Shown here: one piece after another, positions 3,912 to 5,494 of the stretch
Layout of the letters: every line of letters begins with the position of its first letter
Position numbering within the stretch: the first letter of the stretch is position 1
DNA from: Anaerolineae bacterium
Lineage (GTDB): Bacteria > Chloroflexota > Anaerolineae > Aggregatilineales > Phototrophicaceae
NCBI GenBank assembly: GCA_019912905.1
Contig: JAIOHO010000250.1
Span: forward strand, 1-5,494
Length of the DNA: 5,494 nucleotides
Reading direction: 5' to 3'
Made by a program: the position numbers and the translations under genes
The notes under the pieces: model-generated
What the model was told of the DNA's origin: nothing
Seen by the model: only the letters and a program-made list of their open reading frames with translations
Databases searched by the model: none

Positions 3912-5494
3912 ATGACTCAGGACAAGATCGTGGTTCGCGGCGCACGCGAACATAACCTGAAGAACATTGATGTCGAGATCCCGCGCAACAAACTGGTGGT
4001 CATCACCGGCCTTTCCGGTTCTGGTAAGTCCTCGCTGGCATTCGACACGATTTTTGCCGAGGGCCAGCGGCGCTACGTCGAGAGCCTGAGCGCCTATGCC
4101 CGGCAGTTCCTCGGGCAGATGGAAAAGCCGGATGTCGATCAGATCGAAGGACTCAGCCCGGCAGTGTCGATCGATCAGAAAGGCGTGAGTCAGAACCCGC
4201 GCTCGACGGTCGGCACCGTGACCGAAATTTACGATTACCTCCGTCTGCTGTATGCCCGCATCGGCGTCCCGCACTGCCCGGTGTGCGGCGATGAAGTCGT
4301 CGCCCAGAGTGCCCAGCAGGTCGTGGATGCGGTCCTGAACCTGCCCGACGGCACGCGCACGCAGATCCTGGCCCCTATCATCCAGAACAAAAAGGGCCGT
4401 CACGAAAAGGTCTTTGAAGAGGTGCGCCAGGCCGGGTTCCAGCGCGTGCGCGTCAACGGCGAACTGCACGAACTGGACGAAGACATCACGCTGGACCGCT
4501 ACAAGATTCACAATATCGAGATCGTGGTGGACCGGCTCATCATCCGCCATTATGAGGACCCCGAAGCGGAAGAAGCACACAGCTTCGAGAGCCGCCTCAC
4601 CGACGCCATCGAAACGGCGCTCGAACTGGGCGACGGGGTGGTCATCGTCAACGACATCACCGACTCTGAGAACCCCCGCGACATCCTGTTCAGCGAACAC
4701 CTCGCCTGTGTCAACGGGCACGGCAGCCTGCCAGAACTCGAACCGCGCCTGTTCAGCTTCAACACGCCTAAAGGAGCCTGTCCGGACTGCCAGGGCCTGG
4801 GCTTCCGGCTGGAGATCGACCCCTCACTGCTCATCCCCATCCCGGACCTGAGCATCGCCGATGGTGCCATCGACGCCAGCGGCTGGAACGTCGATGACCA
4901 GCAGGGGTGGACCTGGGGCATGCTGCAATCGCTGGCGCGCGAGTACCATTTCTCACTGGAAACGCCCTGGCGCGACCTCAAGCCGCAGCATCAGGAATTG
5001 ATTATGTACGGCACAGGCCGCAACAAGATCAACGTCGAGTTCTACAACAGCCAGGGGATGCGCCGCACCTACACCACCACCTTTGAAGGCGTCATCAACA
5101 ACCTGAACCGGCGCTACCGCGAGACCTCGTCGGACTACATCCGCGAGAAGATCGAATCGTACATGTCGCGCAACCCCTGCCCCACCTGCGGCGGCAATCG
5201 GCTGCGGCCCGAAGCCCTGGCGGTGACGGTCGCTAATCAGCCGATTCACGGGGTCACCGCCATGCCGATCAAGGACCTGGATCAATGGGTGCATTCGCTG
5301 CGCGGCAACGGCGGCGGCATCGCCAGCCTGAACGAACGCGAACAGCAGATTGCCCACCAGATTCTGAACGAGATCGAGGCGCGGGTGGGCTTCCTCAACA
5401 ACGTCGGCCTCGACTATCTGTCGCTGTCCCGCTTTGCCGGGTCACTCAGCGGCGGTGAAGCCCAGCGTATCCGGCTGGCGACCCAGATCGGCAG
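3912..5494 (+). CDS. uvrA: UvrABC system protein A, excinuclease ABC subunit A (N-terminal 527 residues)
   Basis: UvrA is the damage-sensing ABC-type ATPase of nucleotide excision repair; it dimerises, scans DNA and loads UvrB. The frame is open to the right edge, giving 527 codons of an expected 940-960. The first Walker A motif is GLSGSGKSS (33-41, Lys39), followed by FAEGQRRYVESLSAYARQFL (48-67) and SPAVSIDQK (82-90). Cys122/Cys125 (HCPVCG) come next, then the UvrB-binding domain (about 130-260). The first zinc site is Cys266, His270, Cys290 and Cys293, followed by the insertion domain and by Cys423/Cys426 (NPCPTCGGNRLR). The first ABC signature is LSGGEAQRIRLATQIG (512-527). The first Walker B motif and the second ATPase half lie outside the window. 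Presence of the UvrB-binding region argues for genuine UvrA rather than the UvrA2 paralogue. ATG 3912 directly precedes the conserved KIVVRGAREHNLKN; the upstream AGG (3905-3907) is only 4 bases away, so initiation may be modest. Confidence 0.97.
   Translation, partial: MTQDKIVVRGAREHNLKNIDVEIPRNKLVVITGLSGSGKSSLAFDTIFAEGQRRYVESLSAYARQFLGQMEKPDVDQIEGLSPAVSIDQKGVSQNPRSTVGTVTEIYDYLRLLYARIGVPHCPVCGDEVVAQSAQQVVDAVLNLPDGTRTQILAPIIQNKKGRHEKVFEEVRQAGFQRVRVNGELHELDEDITLDRYKIHNIEIVVDRLIIRHYEDPEAEEAHSFESRLTDAIETALELGDGVVIVNDITDSENPRDILFSEHLACVNGHGSLPELEPRLFSFNTPKGACPDCQGLGFRLEIDPSLLIPIPDLSIADGAIDASGWNVDDQQGWTWGMLQSLAREYHFSLETPWRDLKPQHQELIMYGTGRNKINVEFYNSQGMRRTYTTTFEGVINNLNRRYRETSSDYIREKIESYMSRNPCPTCGGNRLRPEALAVTVANQPIHGVTAMPIKDLDQWVHSLRGNGGGIASLNEREQQIAHQILNEIEARVGFLNNVGLDYLSLSRFAGSLSGGEAQRIRLATQIG

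Noticed and set aside
3879..4721. 280-codon open frame on the minus strand
   Set aside because: It lies antisense to uvrA, whose plus-strand frame is unmistakable; the minus translation shows no domain.
3912..5494. UvrA2-type paralogue or other ABC ATPase involved in drug resistance
   Set aside because: The region between Cys125 and Cys266 has the length and sequence pattern of the UvrB-binding domain, which UvrA2 paralogues lack.
1..5494. CRISPR array, insertion sequence, prophage or other mobile system
   Set aside because: No regularly spaced repeats, transposase, integrase or terminal inverted repeats with target duplications were found; the toxin-antitoxin pair alone is not evidence of a mobile element.

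Overview
The window looks like an ordinary chromosomal stretch from a moderately GC-rich bacterium, most plausibly a member of the Chloroflexota (Anaerolineae-like). That guess rests on remembered resemblance of the PIN toxin/antitoxin pair, the SCP-x-type thiolase and the conserved hypothetical protein to proteins of that phylum; no marker in the window proves it. The gene bodies are visibly GC-rich, while the first ~390 bases and the 3611-3911 intergenic region are noticeably more AT-rich.

Layout. Positions 1-323, minus strand: a type II toxin-antitoxin pair, a 70-aa antitoxin followed by a PIN-domain (VapC-type) toxin whose start overlaps the antitoxin stop by 4 bases; the toxin runs off the left edge. 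Positions 324-393: a short divergent control region with overlapping -10-like boxes on both strands. Positions 394-1254 and 1314-1808, plus strand: two unassigned proteins. The first is a tryptophan-rich conserved hypothetical protein with beta-propeller-like elements; the second has its own Shine-Dalgarno sequence and an extended -10 candidate. Positions 1820-3610, minus strand: a two-gene operon of an SCP-x/acetyl-CoA acetyltransferase-type thiolase followed 6 bases later by a small SGNH/GDSL hydrolase. It converges on the preceding plus-strand gene with an 11-base gap. Positions 3611-3911: a divergent intergenic region with a promoter for each side, including a good sigma70 promoter for uvrA and an SOS-box-like site at its predicted transcription start. 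Positions 3912-5494, plus strand: the first 527 codons of uvrA, cut by the right edge.

How the genes relate. The toxin and antitoxin form one unit. The thiolase and the hydrolase are probably co-transcribed and may share an acyl or acyl-CoA/ester substrate, but this is only inferred from position. UvrA is the damage-recognition ATPase of nucleotide excision repair and has no evident link to its neighbours. I found no CRISPR array, insertion sequence, tRNA, rRNA or phage gene, and no convincing new multi-gene system. The points most worth a second look are the SOS-like site upstream of uvrA, the thiolase lacking both usual positions for the second catalytic cysteine, the SGNH hydrolase with His in place of the block III Asn, the long imperfect inverted repeat upstream of uvrA, and the two uncharacterised plus-strand genes.
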